Below are positions 38,190-49,405 of a DNA stretch of 64,000 nucleotides, one piece after another. The stretch is from contig VZDJ01000065.1 of NCBI GenBank assembly GCA_008694505.1, positions 62,001-126,000 on the forward strand. Reading direction: 5' to 3'. This DNA comes from Cyanoderma ruficeps. Its lineage: Eukaryota > Chordata > Aves > Passeriformes > Timaliidae. The notes below the pieces were generated by a model. It was not told the DNA's origin and made no database searches. It saw only the letters and a list, made by a program, of their open reading frames with translations. The translations under genes were made by a program, and so were the position numbers. Every line of letters begins with the position of its first letter. Within the stretch, counting starts at the first letter, position 1.

Positions 38190-38407
38190 CCCAGCCCTGG
38201 AAGACATTCTGCTGCACTTGTGTCTGCAGCAGCCAGAAGCAAGGCCCTGCTGCCTAGTTGCTTCTTTCCCATGGCAGAGCTGTCAGCAACTGCAAGGTCT
38301 TTTTTGCAGACAGAAGGCTGCACACAGAGCTTGTGGCCTTGGTAGGGGGTTCTGTGGCTTTGCTTGGAGCAGGAGCCCTGTGTGTTTTCTGTGCTCTCTG
38401 TAGTATA
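38190..38407 (+). repeat. Detached monomer of the 257-bp tandem array (unit 0)
   Basis: Carries the same anchor TGCCTAGTTGCTTC (at 38251), the GCAGCAGCCAGAAGCAAGG block and the GAGCTGTCAGCAACTGCAAG block as the units at 39000-40590. It is of the same subtype as unit 1 (both have GTGGCTTTGCTTGGAGCAGG). It is separated from unit 1 only by the putative LTR insertion. Confidence 0.85.
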
Positions 38408-38999
38408 TGTTATAAGATAAATTCGTGCTTCAAACTAATGTGCTGTGATATATATGTCATATATTAATTTGTGCTTGGAAATTAAAAGACCCAATACTGT
38501 AAGAAAACCCTAAGCAGGAGGCAGATTTGCGGTTGTGAAACATGGTCGGCACCCAGGAAGACTCAAATTTACAACAGAAAAGACGTGGTTCAGTTGGAGA
38601 TGGTTCGTTAGTGATTGATATCCGATATGCATCTGAGATAAGACGGTCAGAGCTGTGCATCCCAATGCAGATTCCAGTAAATCAAATCAAGTCCTCATCC
38701 CTGCCCGGGAAGATGCTTCCAAACACCAAATGCAAGAAAGAAATTACATGAATATGCAAACTGAGCAAAAGTGGACAGAAGACCTTGTCTTAACAGAAAC
38801 AAACTGTATGAAAACTGTCCCCCAGAACAAGGAGTTTGTGTACAGGAGGAGTTCGGTTCAATTGAGGCTGACTCCATGTTCACCCAAAATCCAATTCCTG
38901 GGATTGGAGTTGTCTCTTTTATTGTGGCTGTCTGAGATCGCTTTTCATAGCGAAATGAAAGTGTTTTATATTAAATTGGCTACGTATCTTTTTACAACA
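38408..38999 (+). repeat. Probable solo LTR inserted in the tandem array
   Basis: 592 bp beginning TGTTATAA and ending TTACAACA, imperfect inverted termini with TG...CA ends. It has an AT-rich TATA-like region near the start (38440-38465) and ATTAAA near the end (38970-38976). Anchors of units 0 and 1 are 865 bp apart; subtracting 592 leaves about one monomer, so this block is an insertion. I could not find a clean target duplication, so the LTR identity is inferred from the ends and size. Confidence 0.5.
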
Positions 39000-40590
39000 C
39001 ACTCCAAGTGCAGAGAAACTCATAGAGCTCCGCTTGTGCCTCTCCCAGCCCTGGACGACATTCTGCTGCACTTGCAGTTTTCCTGTGTCTGCAGCAGTCA
39101 GAAGCAAGGCCCTGCTGCCTAGTTTCTTCTTTTCCATGGCAGAGCTGTCAGCAACTGCAAGCTCTCTTTAGCAGAGAGAAGGCTGCATGCAGAGCTTAAG
39201 GCCACAATAGGGAGGTTCTGTGGCTTTGCTTGGAGCAGGAGCCCTGTGTGTTTTCTGTACTCTCTGCAATACAGAAGCTAGTGCAGCACCACTCGTGCCT
39301 TTTCTAGCTCTGGTAGCGTTCTGCTGCACTTGGAGTTTTCCCACGTCTGCAGCAGCCAGAAGCAAGGCCCTGCTGCCTACTTGCTTTTTATTTTGGATGT
39401 CAGAGCTGTCAGCAACTGCAAGCTCTCTTTTGCAGAGAGAAGACTGCACGCAGCATTCTGTTTGTTTACTTGCTTTTGTCGGTCTACTTGGGGTTGAAGC
39501 TATCTTGCTTTTCTGCGTTCCCAGTAGGCAGAGAAACTACTGAAGCTGCATTTCTGCCTTTTCCAGCTCTGAAAGACATTGTCATACAGTTGGAATTTTC
39601 CAGTTCTAGCATCACCAAGAACAAATGCCATGCTGCCTAGTTTCTTGTTTTACATGTCAGAACTGTCAGGAACTTCAAGGTCTCTTTTGCAGAGTGATCA
39701 CTGCACTCAGCATTCTGTTTGTGTGCTTGTTTTTGTTGTTTTGCTTAGGGTAAAGGCCCTGTGTGTTTGCTGTGTTGCCAGCAAGCAAAGATGCTACAGC
39801 AGCACCGTTTGTGCCTTTTCCAGCTCTGCAAGGCATTCTCATAGAGTACGAGTTTTCCCATGTCTGCAGCAGGAAGAACAAATGTCTTGCTGTCTAGTTC
39901 CTTCTTTTCCATGTTAGGGCTGTCAGCAACTCCAAGCTTTCTTTTGCAGAGAGAACACTGGACTTAGCATCCTTTTTGTGTGCTTCTTTTTGTTGTTTTT
40001 CTTGGGGCAAAAGCCCTGTGTGTTTTCTGTGTTGCCAGCAAGCAAAGAAGCTAGGCAGCACCACTATGCCTTTTCCAGCCCTGGAAGGCATTCCAATATA
40101 GGTGTTGTTTTGCCATGTCTGCAGCTGCAAGAACAAATGCCTTGCTGCCTAGTTGCTTGTCTTCCATGTCAGGGCTCTCAGGAACTCCAAGCTCTCTTTT
40201 GCGGAGAGAACACTGCACTAAGCGTTCTATTCGCGTTCTTGTTTTTGTTTGGTTGTTTGGGGCATAAGTCCAATTGCTTTTCTGTGTTCCCAGGAAACAA
40301 AGGGGCTACTGAATCTGCATTTCTGCCTTTTTCAGCCCTGGAAGGCATTCTGATAGAGGTTGAGTTTTGCCATGTCTGCAGCAGCAAGAACAAAGGCATT
40401 GCTGCCTAGTTGCCTTTTTTCCCTGTCAGAGCTGTCAAGAACTCCAAGCTCTCTTCTGCAAAGAGAACACTGCATTCAGCATTCAGTTTATGTGTTTTGT
40501 TTTGTTGGTTTTCTTGGGGCAAAAGCCCTGTTGCTTTTCTGTGTTCCCAGCAAGCAAAGAAGCTACTGTAGCACCTTTCCTGACAGAGTA
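39000..40590 (+). repeat. Tandem array of about 257-bp units, six contiguous copies
   Basis: The anchor TGCCTAG (or a one-base variant) recurs at 39116, 39374, 39634, 39891, 40146 and 40403, spacings 258, 260, 257, 255 and 257. Each unit holds a TGTCTGCAGCAG block, the anchor, a GAGCTGTCAGCAACTGCAAG-like block, a short hairpin (CTCTCT-TTTGC-AGAGAG in the best copies) and a T/G-rich segment leading to AAAGCCCTGTG. Units diverge moderately and fall into two subtypes differing after the hairpin. Because the period is not a multiple of three, the roughly 100-codon frames across units are not one repeated protein. Confidence 0.9.
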
Positions 40591-40594
40591 CTGG

Positions 40595-42555
40595 TTTCGA
40601 CAGCACTGCAGGTGCTACTGCCAAAAGCTCATCTGGAACTCCTCTCCCTACCATTTGCCCTTTCACACTAAGCGTTTTGGAAACAAGCTGTAATGTATCT
40701 TGAATTTTCTGGGTCTTTGTGAATCCAATAATTGGCACTATGCCATCAATGTTTTCAATGCATCTGAAGATTTTATTCTTCGTAAGAAAGCTTTTTTAGG
40801 TGTGCTTTGTTGTGTCAGGAATCTATGGATAGGTTTCCACTGTCAAATTCTATGCTGCCATCACTTGTCAGTGGACAGGTGATGTCATTGCTGTTGGCAC
40901 ATCCCCTACAACCTGGTGTAGCTCATTTCCAAGCAGAGCCAACTTGCTGTCATTAGCAGCTTAGCTTCTAGTTAAGTTTCTCTGACAAGTCATAAGGCTC
41001 ACTCACATGCAGAAACTCCAGCACTAGTGCTAATGACACAACTCTTTCAAATAACATATCCCTCCTCCAGAAATGCCAGGTAATGCTTGGGAATAAAGTA
41101 GAAATTGCAGCCTGTGTTGCTTGTTCCAGACCTGCCCTGTGTAATTTTCCACAGTCTCTACATCTGTCTCTGTGATGTGGGGTCCTTAGCTTTCTGGGTT
41201 TTGTTTTTGTTTTTCTCCCAACGTGCCAGAGGCCTGATGGTGCATTGCCTTTACTGAGTGCGCTGCAATAGCCCTGGAGAACCTCTTTATAGTTGCTGAA
41301 TATACATACAAAGTAAGCAGAAAAGGATGTCAGCAAAGCTGAGAGCAGCCTCCAGACCACTACGGAAAGATAAGCTACTTCCCAGCAGCAGGGAGATGAA
41401 CAGTATTTCCATAAGGCACAGTATGCTGATAAAACCCCACAATTTCACAAAGCATGAATGCAATCACTGCCTAGGTTAGAGTAATCCTTCTTGGACAGGG
41501 ACCTTTTTTACTGGTGGAAAAATGGCAGGTGCACCAGCACGTCAGGCTTTTTCCTTCAGCATCCTATGGCACATCATTAGAGAATAGAAAACAAGTGACT
41601 TGGTTGCTCTCCAATTAACTGACACCTTAACAAGGAAGCCTGAAGGAAAGTGCATGTGCCTCTGTGTATGTGCATGTACAACTAGAGAAATATATAATGA
41701 ATGCTTTGATGACGTTTGAAAGAAATGTGAGTTGGAAGAGAAAGGTGAAGGGTGAAGTACTGAACACACTTGTGAAAGACTTGCTGGATAGCAGATGATG
41801 CACAGGACCTGGATAGGCAGAATATTTTTGCTTGGGTTTAGAAAAGGAGAGGAAACAGAGTGAATCAAGGAGCTGAAATACGACAGTGAAAAACACGTGG
41901 ATTCCTTTGTTTTGGTCTTTTATTTTTGCACTGTGTTTTACAAACAAATGTAACCAGTATATATAAGCTAGCTAACAACAATTAGATACCAAGGTGGCCA
42001 GAAAAATATTAAATCCCTAAGGAAAGATAATAGGTTCTGCTTTTAAAGTGCTTACAACAACATTCAAGATGGTATAGCAGATGTGCCTAACAGAAGATTG
42101 TCAGCCCAAGAAGCTGAGTTGAGGCACACTCAGCAGTTGCAGTTCCAGTCATGAAATTCAATAAAACCATGAAAAGGCAAGAGGTTAGAGTAGACACAAA
42201 AGAGGAAAAAAGAGCCTAAGTCTTTCATTAGAGTATGAAATTAGTAAGTTTGGAAGGAAACCTAAAATATCCTAAGCTGTACTTAGTTTCAGTAGTGTAA
42301 GACAAAAAACAAACAAACAAACCCTAAAATTTTTATGAAGCAGTGAAATGGCTTCACTGCTTCAGAGCAACCACACCTATTTTAAATGAAGGGGTTTTCT
42401 CTTATGCCCCCAGTCAATAACCAGGGCCTATGTACAATAAAAACAGGGAAAACCAGAGGATTTCTTGGGAGAAAGAGGACCAAGGGACCAGAGTGTTATA
42501 AATGAATGTGCTGCCCAATTCTCCAATTAAAAGAAAAAAGAAAAAAAAAGAAAAA
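40595..42555. other. Intergenic stretch; (A/G)-rich microsatellite at its right end
   Basis: A 130-codon minus-strand frame (41360-40968) has no recognisable domain. An A-rich AAAGAAAAA tract lies at about 42532-42560. Nothing else recognised. Confidence 0.4.
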
Positions 42556-42564
42556 AAAAGATTA

Positions 42565-43278
42565 GATATAGCAGCAATTTTAATTTGAGCAGCTTGAAAG
42601 TTACAATAATTTGCAAATAGTAAATAATATATTGGTTCTAAAAATAATACAAGAGCAAATGGACCGCGGGGTACCTACTGCAGGGTACAGTGCAGGACTT
42701 GATCTCCTGTCCCCGCCCCCCCCACCTCATACAAAGCCAAAAATAACCCGTTTGGACTCTTTTATCATGTATGTTACCACCCATTCCCACCTATTTTCAA
42801 TTTGTAAGATTTACATCCCCTTATCGCCACCCATCACCACCTCTACTGTGCATGCTCCCCTTTCCAGGGGGGTCTCACTTTTGGGGGTCGTAGGGGAGGA
42901 AGGCTTGTCGTCTTCTTCACCGTCCTTTCAGTGACCCCTTGAGTTACACATGCGTATTAACCCTACATTACATATGGGAATACCCTGTTGGAAAACTAGG
43001 GCCATAGTTCTCATACAATTAACACTTTCCTGGAGAGTCCCCAATTCTCTAGTCTTCTAGATAAATTTAGCTCCCCTTATCTCAGTTCTTTCCTGTCTTC
43101 CTGCCCTTCACTTGAACATCTGGAAACAAGGGGGGACCTTCCCCCTCCCTCTCCTCAGTTACCTTTTAACTATTATTATACTATTTTAAAATATTGATTA
43201 CTGTTTCAATTTCATCAGCACGAATCATACCCATTTATCACAAGAGGGTTTCCCACACTACCTCCCAGAGCCTGACGC
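42565..43278 (-). repeat. Possible LTR on the minus strand, abutting the gamma-like ERV
   Basis: Less AT-rich than its surroundings, with G-runs on the minus strand. Read on the minus strand it shows an AGCATGCACAGTAGAGG word, a TATA-like GATAAAAGAGTCC and then a GC-rich R-like segment (CCTGCACTGTACCCTGCAG), the general order of an LTR. No clear TG/CA ends or target duplication were found, so this is a tentative call. Confidence 0.28.
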
Positions 43279-43889
43279 TGAAACTTTAATTTTCAAGAAT
43301 TAAGGACTTAATCTATCTAAAATAGATATTGCTGAGGTAATACAGACTAACTTGCCTTTGTTAACAGAAGCCAAATTTAAGGAATTGGTAAATCATGAAG
43401 CCTGTCAAACTATGTATGTGCATCCTGACTAATCAATGGACTCCAAGAACACAATACAAGCACAAATCAAACAGTCCTGGAAAAACAGGATTTAGTTGTC
43501 ATGTAGCACTAAAAGGTTAAAAAGTCAAAGCGAGGAAGACCCATCTTACTTCATCATTTTGAGACCCCACCCCATAAAAAGACCACCAACCCATTTCAAA
43601 GAACAAACTATGCATGCTTAATAGCTTTTTGGCTAATTACCATACGAAGCGGAGAATGGGATGTACCAGAGTTATGAATATGCATTTGTGTTTTGGGTAT
43701 TCAATACCCTTGCACATAAAAAGACCCTGTGATCATCTGTAAATTGTGTGTATGTATTTGGGAGCTATCCCACACACTGCCCGGCATCGTAATACACATA
43801 CACTTTCTAACTTTAAACTGTTGGAGAGTCTTTGTCCATCATAGTGGATATCGGTGTTAGATCAATATCCGTATTTTTTTAATAATTCA
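43279..43889 (+). repeat. 5' LTR of the gamma-like ERV
   Basis: Begins TGAAACTTTAATTTTC and ends AATAATTCA. A TATA-like ACATAAAAAG lies at 43714-43723. It matches the 3' LTR from the AATTTAAGG block and especially from GGTTAAAAAGTCAAAGCGAG (about 43515) to the end. Relative to the 3' LTR it keeps a block of about 80-90 bp after its first 30 bp and lacks a U3 block of about 80-90 bp. Confidence 0.88.
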
Positions 43890-43892
43890 TTT

Positions 43893-43912
43893 TGGCGAAC
43901 CAGCCAGGAGGC
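43893..43912 (+). other. Primer binding site of the gamma-like ERV (possibly tRNA-Arg type)
   Basis: TGGCGAACCAGCCAGGAGGC starts three bases after the LTR end, the expected place. By eye the best partial match to a tRNA 3' end that I can make is tRNA-Arg (TGGCGACTCCGCC...), with several mismatches; the position is sure, the tRNA is not. Confidence 0.5.
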
Positions 43913-45848
43913 TGCTCTCTCTGGCCGAGGGGGCCATTGGGAGCTGGGACCCCTCTGGGCGCCCACCCAGAATTTCCTGGGAAGAGGGCTCCCATGGCCC
44001 CGCTGACACCTCCGGGGAAAGACCAGAGCCTGCTGGAACTACGGACAAAAGGTATGTTTAAAGAAAATATTGAAAGGAGGTACCTTTGAATAGAGGCAGC
44101 TTATAAGTCATAAGAGACGTCTTATGCAAAGCAGAGGCCTGACTTGGTTTTGGAAACTCCGCGGAGTCTTGTGAATGGTTGGTTTTGTTCCAGGTAAAGC
44201 TGGGAACTTGTGACTGCGTCCCGAGTGGAGGGCAGTGGCGGCAGCAGAGCCACGGGTCCGGTTGGTTTTAGGAGTAGTGGTAGCTCCGATTTCGGCTTGT
44301 AGTTTAAAGGTGCACCTTGGTAATCCATAATCTAAGAGGCTACCCCGAGTTTTGAGACGCGAAGGGTCCCGTTTCGGGTCGCAGTCCCGCGCGACGGATG
44401 TGTGTGTGTATTGCAGACGGATCCGCGTCTGTTTGGTGGTCTTGGGGTTTTGTGATTGTGTGTGCTTAGGTGGGGAAAAGAATCATTTGTGTACCGTGTG
44501 TTGTGATTTGTGGAAGTTTGTGTTGTAGGCGTTTTAGTTTGTGTGATTTTGAAGTGTGCTACTAACCTTTGTAAGTGTTTTTGGAAGTTTTGCAAGTTTA
44601 AAGTTGTGAATGGTTTATAAAATCCCCGCCAGAAGCAGCGGAGGGATATCTTTGCTTGAAAAGGCGGAAGAATTTGTTGTGTTTAGCTGTGAATTGAATT
44701 GTGTTTAATTCTGACTATGTGTTAGCCACAGAGTTTTGACTAGTGACGAGAATTTTTGTGCGTATGTGTGTGTTGAAGCTGTTTATTTTGTGTTTTGGAG
44801 GAGCAAGAGACGCAAAAAGGTGAGATGGGACACACCTCCACACCCCCCTTCTCAGTGCGGAAGGATTTGTGGAGTGTTTTAGTTGCGGTCCGTAAAATTC
44901 TCATAAACACTGTGTTAAGATCTTTGGCTGAGTGTTTTCAGAAACCCATTGTTTTGTGAGCTTGAAAATTGCTGGTACACAGAGCAAATTTTGGTGGAGG
45001 GGAGAGGACCTGGTCTGGTAGTTTTGTGCAAGGAAAGCAGAGAACGCAGAATTTACGCCCAACGCTGGCAGAAGTGGCTGAAGGATTTTTAGTGCTGAGA
45101 TACACAGGCGAAATAGTTCACACTACGTTCTGTAACATTCTGAGTCGGGTGGCAGAGACCTGTCCAATAATCCGAAAGGCTTTAGGACAAGTTGTAACTG
45201 TGGTTCGCACAGCTTTTAGCATAGCGTGAAATCATGAAATCTCTGCTGAAACTCGGCTACCACTTTGCAAAATCTCCATTTGTCCCTTGGTTAGAGCACG
45301 GAAAAATACGACTGGTTCTCGGCTGCACGCTTGCTACAGTGTGTGAGAAATTGACTGCAATTTTCAAATGTATTTTTGTGGTAATATACCCAGAGCAAAA
45401 CATAATAAAGTATTTGGTTTAATAAATGATTAATAACCAGCAATTTAAATGAAGTGCCTAGCTAATTGTGTGAAGGGGTTTTTGGTTTTTTAAATAAAAA
45501 GTTTTTCCCCTTTTGTGTAACCATAAATTCTTTCCGCAACAGCTGATGCTTTGAGCCTTGTTTTGAAGAACATATATACTGCTAACTTTTTTTCCCTTTT
45601 AAAATTACCAAGCTGGGTTTTTTTCCTTTTTGCTGGTTAAACTATATACCCAGGAATAGGAGGCACAAGAATTGGGAGGCTGGTTCAGAGTTCCCCTGCC
45701 CAGAGACAGGATTTCAGGAGCCTTAAAAGAAACCAGTAAAATTCTTAAAGTTGAGTGTGGCCAGCATATTTCTGTACCAGAAAAATACCAAGTGAAACTT
45801 AAAAACTAAGATAAGATCAAAAAGCATTGAGAAAAGAGGATTCCAAAC
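43913..45848 (+). other. Long ERV leader with a candidate splice donor
   Basis: Nearly 2 kb lie between the primer site and the first gag ATG, longer than I expect for a gamma-type leader. A strong donor-like AAAAG/GTATGT occurs at 44052 and could serve the spliced env message. The region is GT-rich (44400-44620). Two small frames of 86 codons (44969-45229, non-ATG start) and 62 codons (45234-45422, ATG) have no recognisable domain. Confidence 0.55.
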
Positions 45849-46135
45849 ATGGGGGCAAATGAGAGCAAAGAGATTCCCAGAGGAAGCCCTTTGGGGTGCA
45901 TTTTAACACACTGGAAAAAGCTGGTGGGCTATGATGGTACAGAAACCAAGAGGGACCTGATTAAATTATGTACACAGTAGTGACCACTCTGTAAACTTGA
46001 TGAAAGAGTGAAGTGGGCAGCAAATGGTACACTGGAATGCTTTTTCTCCAGCGAGAACAGAAGTCGTCAGAGGTGACTTATGCAGATATGTTTTACAGCC
46101 TTTGAAATCACCCTGAGTGGCAAAGGGATTGTGGA
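45849..46135 (+). pseudogene. ERV gag, 5' (matrix) part, broken
   Basis: An ATG at 45849 (MGANESKE...) opens a frame of 43 codons ending at a TAG (45978-45980). Downstream matrix-like sequence continues in the frame of the main gag ORF but contains further stops (for example a TGA shortly before the CGMRPPSD segment). The myristoylation-type MG start and the position directly before the capsid-encoding ORF mark it as the Gag N-terminus. At least one frameshift and two stops separate it from the rest. Confidence 0.75.
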
Positions 46136-47485
46136 ATGAGGCCACCATCTGATCCTTTAGTATTGGCCCTTGAAAAAGACAATAAAGCTGCTAAAGGGAA
46201 GCCCAAATGGTGTTGCAGCACCTGCTCAATAAATCAGAGGTGCACACATCCTGACAAAGTATACCAAATAGAGGCTTTAGAACAGGAGACAGAAGACATA
46301 CTTAAACCACCCCCAAAAAGACAGGAAAGGAGGAGGGTGGTGGGAAATGCAGATACAGAATCACCATTAACTCCAACCTCCCCTGCCTCATCTCTAACTT
46401 CATCTTCCTTTAAAAAGACAGTGACTGAGGTAGGGATTTTCCCACCCACTCCTGAATCATATCCACCACTGCCTAGCAGTGACAGTGAGTGGGATGAACC
46501 TGAACCTCCCCCGTCAGCCCCCAAACTTCCCCCACAAGGGCCTATAGCATCAAGGACCCGAAAACAAACCACAAATATCATACAAGCACCTCTAAGACAA
46601 GCAATGACCTCTGATGGAGAAACAAAACTGATTAAGGTTCCCTTTTCCTCAATTGATTTAGAGATTTGGGAAAAGAGTGCTAAGGGCTATCGGAGTGACC
46701 CAATAGGGGTTGCTAAGAAAATGAAGTTTATAGTCAAGCAGCATCTACCTGATTGGGCAGACCTGCAATTGCTGCTTGATGCCTTAACAGAGACTGAAAA
46801 GCAATTAGTTTTAAAAGTGGCTAAGGATCTAGCCGAGGATGATTGTAGAATAACACAGGAAGATGTTAAAGATGTGTTTCCCCTTCAAGACCCAAGCTGG
46901 GATCCTAATGATGATGAGGAGTTGGGGCAGTTAAAGAGATACCAGGAATTGATAGTGAAAGGGCTAGAAAGGGCAATCCCCAAAACCATAAACTGGTCAG
47001 CCCTATATGCTGTCAAACAAGGCCCCTCCCAAACACCTTCTGAATTTCTAGATCACCTGCGAGACGCAATGCGCCGACACACCACCTTGGATCCCGGATC
47101 TAATGAAGGGACACAGCAATTAATAAATTTATTTTTAGGACAGTCTACAGGGGATATCAGGCGGAAACTCCAGAAGATCCGGGGTCCAGACAGCCGGAAT
47201 TTAGAAGCTTTACTGGATGAAGCCTGGAGAATTTTTAGTAACCGGGAAGAAGGGTATAAACAAGGGATGAGGAAATTAGTAGCAGAAGTAAAAGAGAGAG
47301 AAAAAGAAAAACATGGGCACGGTCCACCAAAACAGGGACCACCCCGACTGGGACAAGATCAATGTGCATTCTGCAAGAAATTTGGTCACTGGAAAAACCA
47401 GTGCCCAGAATTAAGAAAGGGTGATGAATATAGAAAAGGTGGTCAAAAAGGGGAAAAGGTGGTTGCTCATGTAAAAGAGGACTGA
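46136..47485 (+). pseudogene. ERV gag: p12-like, capsid and nucleocapsid region, open for 449 codons
   Basis: From the first in-frame ATG the frame is open to a TGA at 47483-47485. It has a Pro/Ser-rich p12-like segment (about residues 50-140, with PESYPPLPSS), a capsid region (about 150-350) with gammaretroviral p30-like helices (QGPSQTPSEFLDHLRDAMRR near residue 290), a charged coiled-coil-like stretch (KLVAEVKEREKEK) and one CCHC knuckle, CAFCKKFGHWKNQC. The ATG used here is not the true gag start, which lies at 45849. The protein part is intact, but the gene is broken upstream. Confidence 0.9.
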
Positions 47486-47523
47486 GGAGGACCGGAGGGC
47501 CCCACCCTAGGGGACCCTCTGGT
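47483..47523 (+). promoter_or_regulatory. Gag-Pol readthrough stop (TGA) with downstream stem
   Basis: The gag TGA (47483-47485) is in the same frame as pro-pol, as in gammaretroviruses where the stop is suppressed. Five bases (GGAGG) later, ACCGGAGGG (47491-47499) can pair with CCCTCTGGT (47515-47523), nine pairs including one G-T. The 15-nt loop contains CCCTAGGG. This resembles the spacer plus structured element used for stop suppression, here with TGA where the best-known examples use TAG. Function is inferred. Confidence 0.7.
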
Positions 47524-49405
47524 TATAGTCAAACTAGGGAGCAGAGAAAAAGAAGTAAAATTCTTAATAGACACCGGAGCAACATTTTCAGTGTTGAACA
47601 AGGCCCTAATACCTGTAACCAATGACTATGTTATGGTAAAAGGATCAACTGGCCAATCTGAAAGAGCTTATATTTGCAAACCATTGAAGTATAAATTGGA
47701 GAAACAATGGGGAATTCATCGATTTTTATATATGCCTAAAGCTCCATCTGCACTTTTGGGCAGAGATCTGCTAGAGCAACTGGAAGCAAAAATAATATTT
47801 AAGAATGGGGAAATTATTTTGGAGGTAAAGGATCAACAATATGTGGAACTATTAAGTTTAATGATGATAACCAAAGAAATTGAAGTTGCAAATAACGAAG
47901 AGAATTTCAGGAAGATAATAGATCAGGTGTTTCCTGGAGTATGGGCTTCTGACACACCAGGCAGGGCAAAGAATGCACGACCAGTACAGATCAAACTTAA
48001 AGAAGGAAGACAGCCAGTAAGGGTTAAACAATACCCCCTAAAGAAAGAAGATAGAGAAGGGATTAGTCCAATTATTGAAAACTTTTTGAAGATAGGACTA
48101 CTGAGAGAATGTCAGTCTGATTTCAACACTCCTATCTTGCCAGTGAAGAAGCCTGACGGGTCATACAGGCTAGTACAGGACTTAAGGGCTGTTAACAAGG
48201 TAACTGAAGACTTGTATCCAGTAGTTGCTAACCCTTATACCTTGTTGACTCGTTTGACCCCCGAACTAACCTGGTTTACCGTTCTAGATTTGAAGGATGC
48301 TTTCTTTTGCCTCCCTCTCCATGAAGCCAGCCAGAAAATCTTTGCATTTGAGTGGGAGAACCCCAAAACTGGACGAAAAACTCAGCTCACATGGTGCGTA
48401 TTACCGCAGGGTTACAAGAACTCGCCCACTATATTTGGGGAACAGCTTGCAAAGGATTTGGAATCTTGGGAACCCCCACCAGGAGAGGGACAGCTGCTCC
48501 AGTACGTGGATGACCTCCTGATAGCCACACGGACCCAAGAGACATGCGTGGACTGGACGGTAAGCCTCCTAAACTTCTTGGGCCTGCAGGGGTATCGAGT
48601 ATCCCAGAAGAAAGCCCAGTTGGTGAGGCAAACAGTCATTTACCTGGGTTACGAAGTGAGTGCTGGACAAAGGACTTTGGGGCAGGACCGCAAAGAGGCA
48701 ATATGCCAGACCCCAAAACCTCAAACAGTGAAAGAACTTAGAACCTTTTTGGGCATGACAGGATGGTGTAGACTGTGGATCTATAATTATGGATTGCTTG
48801 TTAAACCTCTATATGCCTTGATTATGGATGGAATCAGAGAACTTCAGTGGACAAAGGAAGCTACTCGAGCCTTTGACCAGCTAAAGAAGGCCCTCATGTC
48901 AGCTCCAGCCCTAGGACTTCCAGACGTGAGTAAACCATTCTTCCTGTTCTCTCACGAAAAGCAAGGGATCTCCTTGGGAATATTAGCACAGGACTTAGGC
49001 CCATATCGGAGGGCAGTGGCCTATTTTTCCAAACAACTGGATACAGCTGCCAGAGGATGGCCAGGATGCCTTAGAGCTGTTGCAGCAGTGGCAGTAAATA
49101 TCCAGGAAGCACGCAAATTCACCCTAGGCCAGAAGATGACTGTGCTAGTGTCCCACACCGTGTCTGCAGTCCTTGAGACAAAAGGGGGACATTGGCTCTC
49201 CCCACAAAGATTCCTAAAGTACCAAGCTATACTAGTAGAACAAGATGATGTTGAGATTATGGTAACTAACACTGTGAACCCAGCTTCCTTCCTCAGCAGG
49301 AGTATGGGAGAACCAGTGATCCATGACTGCCTAGAGACCATCGAAGCCACTTATTCCAGTCGCCCGGACCTGAAGGATACTCCAATTGAGGATGCTGAGA
49401 CCTGA
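47486..49405 (+). pseudogene. ERV pro-pol: protease and reverse transcriptase, open for 639 codons
   Basis: Continuous with gag except for the TGA. Protease: LIDTGA at 47564-47581 holds the catalytic aspartate. Reverse transcriptase: KKPDGSYRLVQDLRAVN (about 48148-48198), LDLKDAFFCLPL, LPQGYKNSPTIF and the catalytic YVDD (48503-48514) in the expected order, then the connection (thumb) region. It ends at an in-frame TGA (49403-49405) directly before the RNase H start FTDGS, so the polyprotein is interrupted but the enzyme motifs upstream look intact. Confidence 0.92.

Noticed and set aside
38190..40590. Tandem snoRNA or CRISPR-like array
   Set aside because: Units lack clear C/D or H/ACA box sets and are far too long, without a spacer/repeat structure, for a CRISPR; CRISPRs do not occur in animal nuclear genomes.
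39220..40693. Frames of 100-143 codons on both strands across the 257-bp array
   Set aside because: The period is not a multiple of three and frames change from unit to unit, so they are by-products of the repeat.
43892..44089. 65-codon frame starting at the ERV primer site
   Set aside because: Begins with TTG within the primer binding site and has no known counterpart; leader sequence.
46234..46581. 115-codon minus-strand frame antisense to ERV gag
   Set aside because: Shadow of the Pro/Ser-rich gag segment; no retroviral antisense gene of this kind is recognisable.
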